From: Paralvinella palmiformis
Lineage: Eukaryota; Annelida; Polychaeta; Terebellida; Alvinellidae
Length of the DNA: 64,000 bases
Direction of reading: 5' to 3'
Assembly: GCA_025642065.1 (NCBI GenBank)
Contig: JAODUP010000715.1
Span: 10,001 to 74,000 of the forward strand
The notes below the pieces were generated by a model, which was given only the letters and a program-made list of their open reading frames with translations, did no database searches and was not told the origin of the DNA. The first letter of the stretch is position 1. Each line of letters starts with the position of its first letter. The position numbers and the translations under genes are program-made. This document shows, one piece after another, positions 1 to 10,260 of this stretch.

Positions 1-72
1 CCAAGATTTGAACATGGGTGGTAGTGATCTGTGGTCCAACACGCTACTGCTAGACCACGGAAGCGCGGAATA
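1..72 (-). mobile_element. tRNA-derived SINE head, cut by window start
   Basis: Read on the minus strand this matches the tRNA-like head of the complete SINE at 29902-30088: a GTGGTCTA A-box region, then CAGATCACTACCACCC and a GTTCAAAT B-box. The body of the element lies to the left of the window, so only the 5' end is visible. It is a repeat copy and not a tRNA gene, because no cloverleaf closes. Confidence 0.75.
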
Positions 73-1686
73 TGTATGGAAAATATTGTACGTGTGAATA
101 ATACAGAATAATTGGAGAGGAAAAAAATATATTTTATATATCATAGACAAGTTAAGGTCAAAATCACGAAATATTATTATCATCACAGGGTAGATAGAAC
201 GATGCGAATTTCCAGGTGAGTGTGTTCGAATCCTCGTGTTAGCTGTTAATGGGAGTGTGACAATGTGTCCTAAATGTTACCAGGGCTGAAACAATCTAAC
301 CCTTCCCGCTCTTTCCTTTCTTACGCCCGTCTCACTCTCCCTTCCTCCCTAACTCACATACTTACCCACTCACTCATTCACTCACTCATTCACTCATACA
401 TTCACCCAATCACTCACTCATTCATTTACTCACTCATACATTAACTCACCCTAAAATACTAAACGAATTAGCCAAATTACAGATATCATTTGTATGATAT
501 TGTATTTTACATAATCATATTATTTATGTATCAGCTAAATTAATACATAAATCAACGATTTTTGTCGATAAACAACAAATTAATTAACCTCAGTTCTTGG
601 CCTATTTCCGCCAAACCAACTGATGACTGATGCTCTGCGTGAGATAACAATATAGAAGATCTCATTTATCATCATGTTTGGCATGCAGTTAATTATAGTA
701 CATTAATTAATGCGCCCTCATTGATTTTTGTTCATCGTCTTGGGATCGTTATATATCGATATAATATAACACGAAGTTATAATAGTCACTTCCTCTCCAT
801 GGCCTAACTAATGGCGCGGTTGGCCACATATCTATAGCACCTGGGTTCAAACCCAGGCCGGGCTATGTCAGAAGGGTGTTTTGTCTTTCACACCCTCCAT
901 TACCTTTGCAGGTCGCTCAGCCCATTTAGTCTAACAAAAGTTGCTGTAAAACACCAACAACATTTATAAATAGGTCGTCTGGATGAGACGAAGCAATATT
1001 ATAAATGAGAAGTAAACAACGAAGTATTGTTTGCACTAAACAATTTTACTTGTGGCAAAGTAACAGCACTAACTTTATTCACCTACTTTTATTAACTTCT
1101 GTATGTTTTCTTAATCACCTTGTGACATCCCATTAGGAGAACGAAAACTTTTATTGTTTTATCATCGTAATAAATCCTGTCTCCTACTGGAAGGCTATTA
1201 ACACACAGCCTGGTGACACTTGGTTTCGAACCTAAACCTGGTAAGTTGCAATCTTGTTCTTACTATCAACTTCACAATAACATTCTAACCTCAATGAACG
1301 TCAATGATAGACAATTTTTGTTGTTTCTTGTGTAAACGATGACTCCTCAGCAATCTGGACCCTCCATAATACGACACAAGAAGTTCTCAAACGGCATTAT
1401 CGAATCCAGTATCAATACTTCTGTTATCCGACGGATCCTGCCTCCGGATCAGCTACATATTGACCATAACGCACTGTTTTGACAAAAATCTTACGAAATA
1501 TGTCGCGGGTAATGTATTACACAACAAGAACGAGTACATTGTTGACAGATAGTGAATGAGAACTGTCATTGGTTAATTACGATCACAGCTTTATGCCGAG
1601 TATCAATTCGGGTTTGAATAAGCGACGTTGTTGTGATGAGCGCTGATATCAAATTTGAAGGATAGCCTCTGACAAAACTTGCGCCT
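73..1686. other. Upstream intergenic DNA
   Basis: I see no exon here. The stretch holds a degenerate tetranucleotide tract built on ACTC/ATTC (about 345-450), a SINE copy (795-962) and otherwise AT-rich unique-looking sequence. The frames are broken throughout. The tetranucleotide tract drifts between CACTCACTCA and CATTCACTCA and is probably an old microsatellite. Confidence 0.7.
795..962 (+). mobile_element. tRNA-derived SINE, subfamily with a CTATAGCACCTGGGTTCAAA head
   Basis: A tRNA-like head with a GGTTCAAACCC B-box is followed by the body shared with the other SINEs here: GAAGGGTGTTTT, then AGGTCGCTCAGCCCATTTAG, then a GTAAAACACCAACA tail. Its head differs from the 29902-30088 type but matches the minus-strand copy at 20455-20605, so the two form a subfamily. 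The GCTCAGCCCATTTAG block is the most conserved part across copies. Confidence 0.75.
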
Positions 1687-2861
1687 GCCACTCAAGACGA
1701 GGTATATGATATTATCATTAAGTCTCCCTTAAAATCTTGTGAACTAGACCCCATTACCTACACACGCGATCATGTTGTAGGAAGTGCTGGAATACCTACT
1801 ACCTTTGATTGCGGCTATTATAAACAAATCCCTGATGGAGTCCAAGGTTCCACTTTCTTTCAAAAAGGCCAATATTAGACCACTGCTGAAGAAGCCAAAT
1901 CTGGATAAAGAGGAATTGAAAAGTTACCGCCCAGTGTCTAATCTGCCTTTCTTGTTGAAGATCCTGGAGAAGCTGGTTGCTAAGCGGTTGGAGACCCATT
2001 TGAGTAGTCACAGACTGCACGATAATCTTCAGTCAGCTTACCGTGCCGGTCACTCTACAGAGACCGCGCTCCTGAAGGTCCATCATGAAGTTGCTGAAGC
2101 TTTAGATAGGAAGTATATGGCTGCATTAGTTCTGCTTGACTTTTCTGCTGCTTTTGATGTCATAGATCACAAGATCCTTCAAACCCGTCTTGAGCACTCG
2201 TTTGGAGTAACCGGAAGTGTCCTCTCCTGGATCAAATCTTAACTGAGTGACAGATCTCGGTGTGTTGCCATAAGAATGACGACATCAGAAGGTAAGTGAT
2301 TTTGGGGTGCCACAAGGATCGGTACTTGGACCAGGTAAGTACTGTTTGTATTCAAAACCAATTGGTGCGATATGTAGCCGACGTTATTTGCTCTACCACT
2401 GTTATGCAGATGATACCCAGGTTTATATGGCGATCATGCCCAAAAAAACTTGGTCCGACGTTGCAAAGAAATTGGAAGCTTGTTTGGCTGATATCAGTAC
2501 TTGGATGAGTGCAAACATGCTTAAGTTAAACGACGAAAAGACAGAGCTCATTATTTTTAACCCAAAACATCAGGTTAGGATGAATGAGGAAATACGGCTT
2601 CAGGTAGGTAATAATACTGTTTCTGTAGCATCGTCAGGGAAGAACTTAGGGGTATATTTTGATACATCCCTGACCATGGAGAGGCAAGTAAATGCAATAT
2701 CCAAAGCCTGTTATTACCAAATTCGTAATATTGGTCATATCAGGCGGTATATCACATTGGATGCTTGCAAAACACTGGCACACGTCCTCATAACTTCTCG
2801 GCTAGATTACAGCAACGCTCTCCTGTATGGTATTCCAAGCACACTGATGACTGATAATTAA
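1687..2861 (+). pseudogene. Broken LINE (Jockey/CR1-L2 group) reverse transcriptase
   Basis: This is a remnant of ORF2 of a non-LTR retrotransposon, whose enzyme copies element RNA at a nicked target. Reading order follows the family. A pre-palm motif (KSCELDP) sits at about 1725 in one frame. From 1784 in a second frame come SYRPVSNLPF, the QSAYRAGHSTETALL block and the LLDFSAAFDVIDH motif with the first catalytic aspartate. From about 2296 in a third frame come VPQGSVLGP and CYADDTQVY (the YADD catalytic box), ending in the thumb motif SRLDYSNALLYG. Lesions seen: a frameshift near 1770, a TAA stop at about 2240, a frameshift near 2290, and loss of everything after about 2850. No endonuclease domain or 3' tail is present. 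It is dead. Assignment to CR1, L2 or Rex1 cannot be settled by eye. Confidence 0.9.
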
Positions 2862-3047
2862 TTGTGGACTGTTATGGATTGACAGCATTACACCCCCCCC
2901 CCCCTACCTTTATTGAAAATGTATCATTTCATATATGTTTCACTCAAGTTAAACAAGTATTTGTAATAGGTAAATTTCGAACAACCTTAAATTCAAATTT
3001 TGAATATCCGACGATAACTATTTATCTCAAGTCAATTGATAAGTTTC

Positions 3048-3120
<73 letters not shown>

Positions 3121-3249
3121 AAACTAACTCTGATAAACAAATTATAAAATCTTACAGAACAATGTACTTCATTTTACATCATAATTACATTCACTCCATT
3201 CAGCTTCATTCTTACACATATAGTTGTATAAAACTATAGTATATATATG

Positions 3250-3319
<70 letters not shown>
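2862..3319. repeat. Two long (TA)n tracts with AT-rich spacer
   Basis: A (TA)n tract runs about 3050-3117 and a second about 3236-3318, separated by about 120 bp of AT-rich sequence. A C10 run lies near 2891. The second tract abuts the stop codon of the Ty3/Gypsy remnant on the minus strand. Open frames that translate as repeated Ile-Tyr here are microsatellite artefacts. Confidence 0.95.
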
Positions 3320-3321
<2 letters not shown>

Positions 3322-3764
3322 TTAGAAATAAAGTCTTTATATCTTGCTGGCATTCTGGTGCGTCGTTTTGGACGACCTGTTGAGACATCTGTCACATTTG
3401 AATTATGACTACTGTCTTGATTAAGTTCATCATTGTTCACTGTTATTATTTCTGGCACGTCTTGCGAATAATCGCTGTTTTCGATTATTGACTCGGTTTC
3501 AGGTGTAACATCATGGTCAGTCACTTTCCTGAAATGTGATGAATTTCTTGTGTTGCTGCCAAGAACAGGACTATTTGCTGTTATCGTGCTCCCTTTCACT
3601 TGCACCACAGACATTGGTGCTGGATTATATGCTGGACACAATTTGTCTGTTTTCGGTTGTTTCATTGACACTGTATCCCAAACATGGAGAGGAATGTTAG
3701 GTCGTACACAATTTCTGGCATCTGCATACTGTTTATGTAGCTGTTTCTGCTTTGCATCTTTCAA
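3320..3764 (-). pseudogene. Integrase C-terminal region, Ty3/Gypsy remnant
   Basis: This frame of about 148 codons continues the integrase after a frame change near 3770. It begins with a lysine/glutamine-rich stretch (DAKQKQLHKQYADARN), the usual link after the integrase core in this group. It ends with RPKRRTRMPARYKDFI, the basic tail typical of the same elements. The middle is rich in Ser, Asn and Thr, as expected of a poorly conserved tail. The stop lies at the edge of the (TA)n tract. The methionine at 3764 is not a real start. Confidence 0.85.
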
Positions 3765-4081
3765 CTCGAATGAATAGTTCGGGTAATAGCACTTTTATGT
3801 TCGAACCAAATAAGTTCTGCAGGTGGTCGACCTGTTGTCACATGTGGCGTTGGGCGGTAGTTTCGTAGGAATTTGTACATTTCCTGTCTCCACGACTTCC
3901 CTTCCACAGTAGCACTTTTAATTGCCTTGTTCAAATGTTTCATAAAGTTTTCTGCTTGCGCGTTAGATTTTGGCCACAGTGGCGTAATCCGGCGATGACG
4001 TATACCACAATATTTCATGAATTTACGGAATTCAAATCCTTGAAATGGCGGTCCGTTGTCAGTTTTTAATGTTTCTGGCAT
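3761..4081 (-). pseudogene. Integrase catalytic core, second half
   Basis: The frame carries TDNGPPF, with the second catalytic aspartate, and QAENFMKHLNKAIK, with the catalytic glutamate, then YRPTPHVTTGRPPAELIW, which ends the DDE core. The first catalytic aspartate lies in the frame at 4059-4466. The join between the two frames is too short: the segment normally between the first aspartate's beta-strand region and the GMPE-TDN motif is largely missing. This points to an internal deletion with a frame change at about 4060-4095. Confidence 0.88.
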
Positions 4082-4466
4082 TCACCAACTCGACCACAGG
4101 AAATCGTGAATATTCGTCAAGAACTATTAGACAATAATCTCCGCTAGGATATGGTCCACCTAAATCAGCACACAGAGACTGCCAAGCTTTATCAGGTAGC
4201 TGTGACATTTGTAACGGTTGTAGACGTTCATCTTTAGTGACGACATCACATGTAGCACAGTTTTTCACTGTGTCTTCGGTGAGCTTATCCATGTAGGGAA
4301 ACCACACCTTAGCTCTCAACAGGGACTTTGTTTTTACCAATCCCTGATGACCTTCATGAGCTATTTGTACAACTTTACGCCTCATCGTTACAGGAATAAC
4401 AATCCGGTGTCCTCGTAACAGACAATTTTCCGTATATTGACATTTCTTCACAATTTTTAAATTCAT
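4059..4466 (-). pseudogene. Integrase zinc-binding domain and start of catalytic core
   Basis: The frame reads RGHRIVIP, then an H2C2 zinc-binding region (HEGHQG ... CATC), then CADLGGPYPSGDY with the first catalytic aspartate and DEYSRFPVVELV. It overlaps the end of the RT/RNase H frame at 4375-4466 in another register, so a frameshift lies close to 4466. It ends prematurely at the integrase-core deletion near 4060-4095. Confidence 0.88.
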
Positions 4467-5769
4467 GCCATAGCCGAGTTTGTTGATATTTGATCACATT
4501 TTGCAGCATGGGGTCCTGTTGTGTCGCTTGAATTACTTCTATATGCGACAATGCTTTGGGACACGCTGTTTCACACACGTAGTTGATATATTCTTCTGTG
4601 ACCTTCCTGCCACGCTCACTTGTAGATGCGACTGGGTGACGCGACATGTAATCAGCTGGATTATCAGCGCCGGGTCGGTACACTGTGTTAAATGTATATT
4701 GCTGTAGACGTAAACACCATCGTTCAGTGCGAGGAGATGGCTTAGCGACAACATTTGAGAATATGCTGACTAAAGCTTTGTGGTCCGTGACCACTGTAAA
4801 CTTTATGCCGTACAGATACAGATGAAAATGTTCGACTCCCAATCGAACAGCTAGAGCTTCTCGCTCTGTTTGCGAGTAACGAGATTCTACCTCGTCCAGT
4901 GCACGTGATCCATATGCGACAATTTGAACATCTCTACGGCCATCTTTAGTGGGTTGTATCTGGGTTAAAATAGCACCAACACCATGTGGTAATGCATCGA
5001 CCACTAACTCGGTCTCTAACCTGTGATTGAAGTACGACATGACAGTATCACTTGTCAAACTGTCCTTCAACTGACTGGTCCACTCAAACAGACTATTCTT
5101 ACGAGTGAGCTCTCTACGTGGTTTCACAAGAGAGACTAGACCAGGTATGTATCTTTGTACATAATTCGCCATGCTTAGAACAGACTTCACACGTCGCTTG
5201 TCTGTCGGTCTCGGCGCATCACGAACAGACTTTACTTTTTTTGGATCTGGCGAAACACCATGTTCACTAAAAGTGCTGCCGAAGAATTCTTCATAGGATT
5301 GGAAGAATTTGCATTTATTTCGATTGAGTGTTAAGCCCTTCTTCATGAGACGTTCCAGACATGCACGAATGTGTTTCTCATGTTCTACATCATTCCGACT
5401 GGCAATGATGATATCGTCGGAGATGTTCTTTACTCCATCAAGCCCATGTAGCACTTGCTCGCTGATTTGTTGAAAATTTTCACTGGCGGCATTTACACCA
5501 AAATTTAAACGCTTGTAACGGTACAGTCCTAGATGTGAACTAAACGTAGTGATGTATCGGCTGTCAGGATGCAGCTCCACCTGGTGGTAGCCCTGATTGA
5601 GGTCCAAATTTGTAAATACACAACAACCATTCAGATCATGTATCAACTCATGAACAGTTGGCATTGGATGTTTGACTCTTCCTATGGCTTGGTTAGCAGC
5701 CCTCATATCAACACACAGTCTGATGTTATCAGGATCACGTGGCTTAGGTACTACCACTATAGGTGACAC
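4467..5769 (-). pseudogene. Reverse transcriptase and RNase H of Ty3/Gypsy remnant
   Basis: The longest intact piece of the element. RT motifs in order: PIVVVPKPRD, RLCVDMRAAN, FTNLDLNQGYHQVEL with the first catalytic aspartate, RLNFGVNAA, the ISDD form of the YxDD catalytic box, and GLTLNRNKCKF. RNase H follows with DALPHGVGAIL, YGSRALDEVESRYSQTEREA and FTVVTDHKAL, ending near GADNPADYMSRHP. An Ile-Ser before the DD pair is a known variant in part of this superfamily, so it need not be a mutation. The apparent start is a GTG valine codon just after a TGA at 5770-5772, which replaces the tryptophan expected in the PTPWVSPI-type motif. It is an inactivating nonsense change and not a real N-terminus. 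Confidence 0.93.
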
Positions 5770-5772
5770 TCA

Positions 5773-6180
5773 AGGAGTTGGCGTATTTTGAGGATCTTCA
5801 CATGTCATCATCATATAGTTGCTTGATTGCCGTTTCAACTTGCGGTCTTGTTGAAAAAGGAACTCGTCTGTGTTTTTGATGCACAGGTTCCACTATATCA
5901 TCAATATTCAGTTGTAGCTGGAAATCCTTCAGTTTCCTAGCCCGTGGAATATTGAATCAAAATCATGTACAATTTTATTTGTCACATTTGATCTTGAATC
6001 TTCTATAGCATTGATGATTGAGATTAATTTCAGCCGCTTTACAGCGTCATAAGACAGTAAACAGCTTTTAGCGTCACTCACAACATAGAATTCATCATCA
6101 AATTTTACTCCAGTCTTAGGCGATGTAATTGTTGCACTGAATGTTCCTTTCAAGTCTAATGCTTTTGTGGATGCGTAAGG
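5773..6180 (-). pseudogene. Protease end and RT connector of Ty3/Gypsy remnant
   Basis: From 6153 downward the minus strand encodes LKGTFSATITSPKTGVKF, then FYVVSDAKSCLLSYDAV, which looks like the C-terminal half of a retropepsin-like domain and its flap-distal region. The frame changes near 5929. HRRVPFSTRPQVETAIKQL, the standard lead-in to reverse transcriptase, then reads in another register. A further stop and frame change come before the TGA at 5770-5772. The protease active-site Asp-Ser/Thr-Gly lies further upstream and is not visible. Confidence 0.75.
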
Positions 6181-6202
6181 GAATAATTTCGTGTCTGATT
6201 TT

Positions 6203-6434
6203 GATCCTAACAGTGGTTTACATACACCAGTAACTGACCGCCGACCGTCCGATCCTAACAGTGGTTTACATACACCAGTAACTGCCCGCCGACCGTCCGA
6301 TCCTAACAGTGGTTTACATACAGCAGTAACTGACCGCCGACCGTCAGATCCTAACAGTGGTTTACATACAGCAGTAACTGACCGCCGACCGTCAGATCCT
6401 AACAGTGGTTTACATACATCAGTAACTGACCGCT
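6203..6434. repeat. 48-bp tandem repeat, about 4.8 copies
   Basis: Each unit begins GATCCTAACAGTGGTTTACA and ends near GACCGCCGACCGTC. Copies differ by only a few bases (ACACCAG, ACAGCAG or ACATCAG; CCGTCC or CCGTCA). As 48 is a multiple of three, the array is open as a 16-residue peptide repeat on the plus strand. The same DNA lies at the upstream edge of the minus-strand protease frame. It may be an expansion inside the retroelement or a junction satellite. I would not call it a gene. Confidence 0.95.
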
Positions 6435-6960
6435 GATTGGAGCAGACGATTATTTGATCGCTCGTTCACTTTAAAATACTTTTCTTTATTGATTGTACGG
6501 AGATGCATAGGTTAAATTTAATTATGATAAAGCTTTGTATTAAGGCTGTCATACATTTTTTTAAGTGTACAGGTTCATAACAAGTAGACTTGTATGTGAG
6601 CAAAAACCACCAATTAAAACATATATAAGGAAAGAGCCCAAAAAGTAAAACCCCTTTAAAATGATACAAATATCATGCGATTATGTTGAGTATTAAGGAA
6701 GATGTGGCATGTTAAAACAAGTAAAAAACAAATGCGAATTAGTTGAGCATGAAGTTTTTAAATAAAACCATTTTAGATACATAGATAGATTTATTTTATC
6801 CAAACGAAACATCACATAATTTTATCAGCTTGGTGATTACCACTCGTAATCTGGGATAAATTTGTAGACATGCTCATATTCATATCATAAGTAGGTCTGG
6901 CGGTTGTTATTGAAGGCAAACACACACACACACACACACACGCACCTAAAATTCGAGGAG
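6435..6960. other. AT-rich spacer with short (CA)n
   Basis: No exon or mobile element is recognisable here. The stretch is AT-rich with all frames broken. A (CA)n run of about 13 units lies at about 6919-6943, just before the CpG-rich block that I read as the gene's promoter. Confidence 0.7.
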
Positions 6961-7390
6961 GACAATGTATTTAGTTTTGCCCGATCTCACCACGCGGCAG
7001 CACCGCACCTCACAATAAACATGGCGACGGGGAGTGGTTTGGATATTTGTGGCCTCTGAACGATGGTGGCGCCGGATATTCGTCTGATAATCGGTCCGGA
7101 TAGCTTCGTATCAGTGGCGTACTTAGTCTAGAACAGATCGGTATTTTCATACGTTAGCGAAACGGTGAGTGTCTTCAGTTATTCCCGATTCCGTGCGGAC
7201 CCGATGGGTACTAATGTATTGCCATCTGTCAATCTAAGCATCTCGACGATTTTGCTTTCTTTCACGGAACAGTTCGGGGGTTGAGGCTGTTTTTCGAAGA
7301 GAATCAACGACATTCGGTCCCAGGTTGAGGTTCAATTTCCTCATCGTTCGGTCGACGATTTGTCTATCCGACCATGTCGATATCTAAGCT
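6961..7390 (+). promoter_or_regulatory. Probable TTYH promoter and non-coding first exon
   Basis: This block is markedly richer in CG dinucleotides than the DNA on either side, with a sharp start just after the (CA)n run. No TATA box is evident. It contains AAACATGGCGAC at about 7018, resembling the YY1-type element often found just downstream of TATA-less starts. A consensus splice donor, AACG/GTGAGT, lies at 7164/7165. A matching acceptor, CGTTATTTTTCAG, ends at 9565, and the TTYH start codon follows 157 bp later. I infer a non-coding first exon ending at 7164, with transcription starting around 6990-7050. Transcript data would be needed for the exact start. Confidence 0.5.
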
Positions 7391-9565
7391 GATTTCAATA
7401 CGCCTAGTACTATGTTTTTGTTTGTTAAGGGGAATTTATACCCCAGGCCGTCGCTGTAGGGCACGGCCTCTTATATGAGCCTGTAATGAGGTTTATTATT
7501 TTGTTGCAGGATTTACTGCAGACTATATGGTTGTCTCTTTAGGAGTGGAGACCCCTAGTACTACGTCTACGGCCTAGCATCTGTCTCGGTACCGTGAATG
7601 GTGTGATGTTGTCACTCACTCACTCTCACTCAGTTTGGCTTATTTGAGTTATTATAGTTATAACACTATTATTATTAACATTGTTAGTAGGCTTAGCCTC
7701 TAGTAGTCTAGATAATACTAAAGTTAGTCACCAAGCTTAGGCCAGTTACGGCTTACTCAATCACTCAGTAAGTCAAAGTGAGTAACGGATTACTGGGTAT
7801 TTCAGTCAATGAGTAGCCTACTCAGCTGAATTGGATACTAGGATGTTGAGGCTAGTCATATAATTATGTATATACTCATTATTGAGTATATAGCATCATG
7901 TAGATCTAGAGTCTAGTGTTTATTTTAACAAGTGTACCTACCATAATCACAGCTGACCACCATCTACTGATCTAGTTATAGATCTATATATATATAATCA
8001 AGATAAGTTATTTCTGTATAGTTCACTTAATGTAAACTTTTTATTTACAACATTTTAACCAATAACATCATTTTCCTAACACATGTTTTTGACCAAATGC
8101 ACATCATGTATTCTATAACTTATAGTGTCTGTAATGGAAGCTGGCAGCAGGTAATTAATAATCTAGATGGGGAATGACCCTTTGTAGGAAGTTCCATTTT
8201 TACATGTGTATGATGTGTTTTTCATGTTAAAGGTTTTCGTTGATAATTTGTTTGATCAAACTATTAAGAACTACTGTATTAAGTACCGTACTAATATTAT
8301 GGTAGTTAATGCAGAACATTTATTTAGGTCAAGCTGCAGTTGGTGTTAAATTTTTTCTTCAGACCTTCAGTGCAATATTTAATTGAAGTTTTATTCCATA
8401 TTGTGATTTAAAGCCATGTATATTGATATTAACACAGATAACTGCCAGAGTGTTAATTAGTTCCTGTTCTGACATTAACATATTAAGTTTCCTATCTGTC
8501 CTTATCAAAATATTGTTGGAATATATATTTTCCTATCATAGACATTAATTAGCTTGATATTGTACAAATATCGCCCAATGATGCATAGCTGGGTAAAAAC
8601 CAATTAGATACAAATGGTCATTTATCTCTTTATTCTATGCAGGGTGCCTCTGTGGTCTAATTGGTAGCATGATGGACCACAGATCACTCACTACCAGCTG
8701 AGTTCGAGTCTCTGGGTGGGCATATTTGATGGGTATTTCATCTTTGACTTTGCTTTATTACCTTTAGAGGTAACTGGACCCATTTAGTCTAATGTGTGGA
8801 CAAAAGTGACCATAAAACATCAATCATTGGTATTCTATTTAAGACATTATGTTGTCATATATCTTTTTTAGTGCTTATTTCATTTGTTGACTTAAGGTGT
8901 TCCCATGGTGCCATTTGTAATATAATGTACTGGGCGGCTGACACCCAGGTCTGGGTTCTGACCCTGTGTTCCCTCTGTCTGTATGATATTTTATCTCATC
9001 ATTTCAATTACGTAGGGAGTTACCTCTTGGCTATATGTCCCAGGTGTAAATAGAGGCAGTATGAGATTAAAAAAAGGTACCCAGTTAATTCTGGCTCCTA
9101 TCTCTTTAGATCATATAATATATGCCTCTCTGATGACAAAAACATTACTGTTCTTCAATGAGATGATAATATATTGATTTTAACATCTCGGTGTTCTGGT
9201 AATGGTGTGTGGAAGCAAGCAAAAGTACCAGCTACTTAGACTTGGTTTCTCCATTTACTGTTCAATGTTCATACTGTTTGCACCAGCTATGCGATACAGA
9301 CTATAACCTGGTAACATTATGTCAAAATAGAGCTGGGTTTCCCAGACAACTGGCCAAAATTGCAGCACACACAGGAAGTTGATATTTGTTGTGTGATCAT
9401 CTGGTTCATATTGCTACCAATTATGAATGGTGGAATTTGGAGCATTCCTCTATATTTCTGTTGTGGGCATAGCATAGTTTTTATTTTTGATTGAGAAATT
9501 GATGTTATAATATTCCTGTATGTGGTGGGATGCCATCTGAATTTGGTGACATCGTTATTTTTCAG
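7165..9565 (+). other. Putative 5' UTR intron
   Basis: If the donor at 7165 and acceptor ending at 9565 are used, this is a 2.4-kb intron before the coding start. It holds CpG-rich sequence to about 7390, then AT-rich sequence with degenerate ACTCA/AGTCA repeats at about 7615-7850. A complete SINE lies at 8639-8830, and a second possible SINE-like segment at about 8895-9055 (GTTCTGACCC B-box-like). Confidence 0.45.
8639..8830 (+). mobile_element. tRNA-derived SINE with 8-bp flanking duplication
   Basis: The head reads TGTGGTCTAATTGGTAGCAT and has a GAGTTCGAGTCTC B-box. The body matches the family (GGGTATTTCATCTTTGACTT, GGACCCATTTAGTCTAATGT). The tail is a degenerate CATCAATCATTGG. TATTCTAT flanks the copy at 8631-8638 and 8831-8838, the footprint of target-primed insertion. 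It is more diverged than the copy at 29902-30088, so it is older. Confidence 0.85.
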
Positions 9566-9722
9566 ATTGTGCATGTTATTAGTGTCTCGATGGGAGAAAG
9601 CATGTGTGATACATTGACTATATAGTGATTTAGGAACTGTTATACAATAAGAGTTGGACTAGGATTGGTCACTGTACGAATACAGACACAAGAAGACACT
9701 ATTCTCACCACCTCCCACCATC

Positions 9723-9842
9723 ATGGGTCTGCAATATCATCCGACATGGCTGGCATCGTTCCTGCATTCATTCCCGCATCTGGATCTGACCTTCAAAGAA
9801 GTGAACTCAACATTTAATCCACAGGATGCTAGATATCGGGAG
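9723..9842 (+). CDS. TTYH: Tweety homolog, coding exon 1 (residues 1-40)
   Basis: Encodes the extracellular N-terminus of a tweety-family protein, a five-transmembrane-type plasma-membrane protein reported as volume- or calcium-linked anion channel or lipid-interacting protein; its exact activity is debated. The exon begins MGLQYHPTWLASFLHSFPHL and ends NPQDARYRE. This matches the family pattern of a Tyr-x-Pro-x-Trp start, a Leu-His-x-Phe/Leu-Pro segment and a Phe-x-Pro-Gln before TM1. The ATG has A at -3 and G at +4, a good initiation context. The donor is GAG/GTGAGT after codon 40, phase 0. An Asn-Ser-Thr at residue 28 is a possible glycosylation site. A strong acceptor at 9565 suggests the exon itself starts at 9566, giving 157 bp of 5' UTR with short upstream ATGs. 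Confidence 0.93.
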
Positions 9843-10014
9843 GTGAGTGCTTAAAATCTGTACCTAGGATAAAGAGACGATGATTCATTACATATCTGCG
9901 TCCATGCATTGTAAGTTTTATTCCATACAGGTCCATCCAAGAATCATGATTCATGGCAGTTTTTCTATTAGTTTCTTACTCAAGTTACTGTGAACAATTC
10001 ATTGTTCTGATTTG

Positions 10015-10260
10015 GAATTGATAGTCAAATTGGAATTGATTATTAAAAAAATGGAATTGAAATAGTTTTGATTTGGAATTGAAGTTTCCTGGAAAAAATT
10101 AAATACACAAATTAATTTATTATTTCATTTTTTTTTTAATTCAGAAATATTTCTTCCGCGACAATCCTACTTGGAATATAAGCTATTCGGAGTAGGCACA
10201 CATAGTACCTACTCATGGTAAAAAAAGAGTACATTGGAATTGACCAAATGGGATTGAGTT
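10015..10260 (-). repeat. Dispersed structured repeat, copy A
   Basis: In reverse complement this aligns with 16075-16300 and 62035-62335: flanks of repeated TTGGAATTGA words round a core ending TATTCCAAGTAGGATTGTCG, CGGAAGAAATATTTCTGAAT. Relative to the other two copies it has lost about 20 bp of the hairpin region. It carries no coding frame of its own. Family unknown to me. Confidence 0.8.

Larger units (their letters stand above)
3318..6180 (-). mobile_element. Degenerate Ty3/Gypsy-like LTR retrotransposon internal region
   Basis: On the minus strand the order is protease end, reverse transcriptase, RNase H, integrase and integrase C-terminal tail, the order typical of Ty3/Gypsy pol. I could not find long terminal repeats on either side: the left edge is a (TA)n tract and the right edge a 48-bp tandem repeat. 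No gag is visible. The copy carries a nonsense change, at least three frame breaks and an internal deletion, so it cannot make a working polyprotein. The pol sequence resembles the Mag/K02A2.6-like type common in invertebrates; that assignment is from general recognition only. Confidence 0.9.

Noticed and set aside
6191..6436. 81-codon plus-strand frame of Asp-Pro-Asn-Ser-Gly-Leu-His repeats
   Set aside because: It is the 48-bp tandem repeat at the edge of the minus-strand retroelement; nothing else supports a gene.
3241..6500. Long terminal repeats for the Ty3/Gypsy remnant
   Set aside because: I compared the flanks (3120-3320 and 6435-6900) and saw no direct repeat; the copy seems truncated at both ends.
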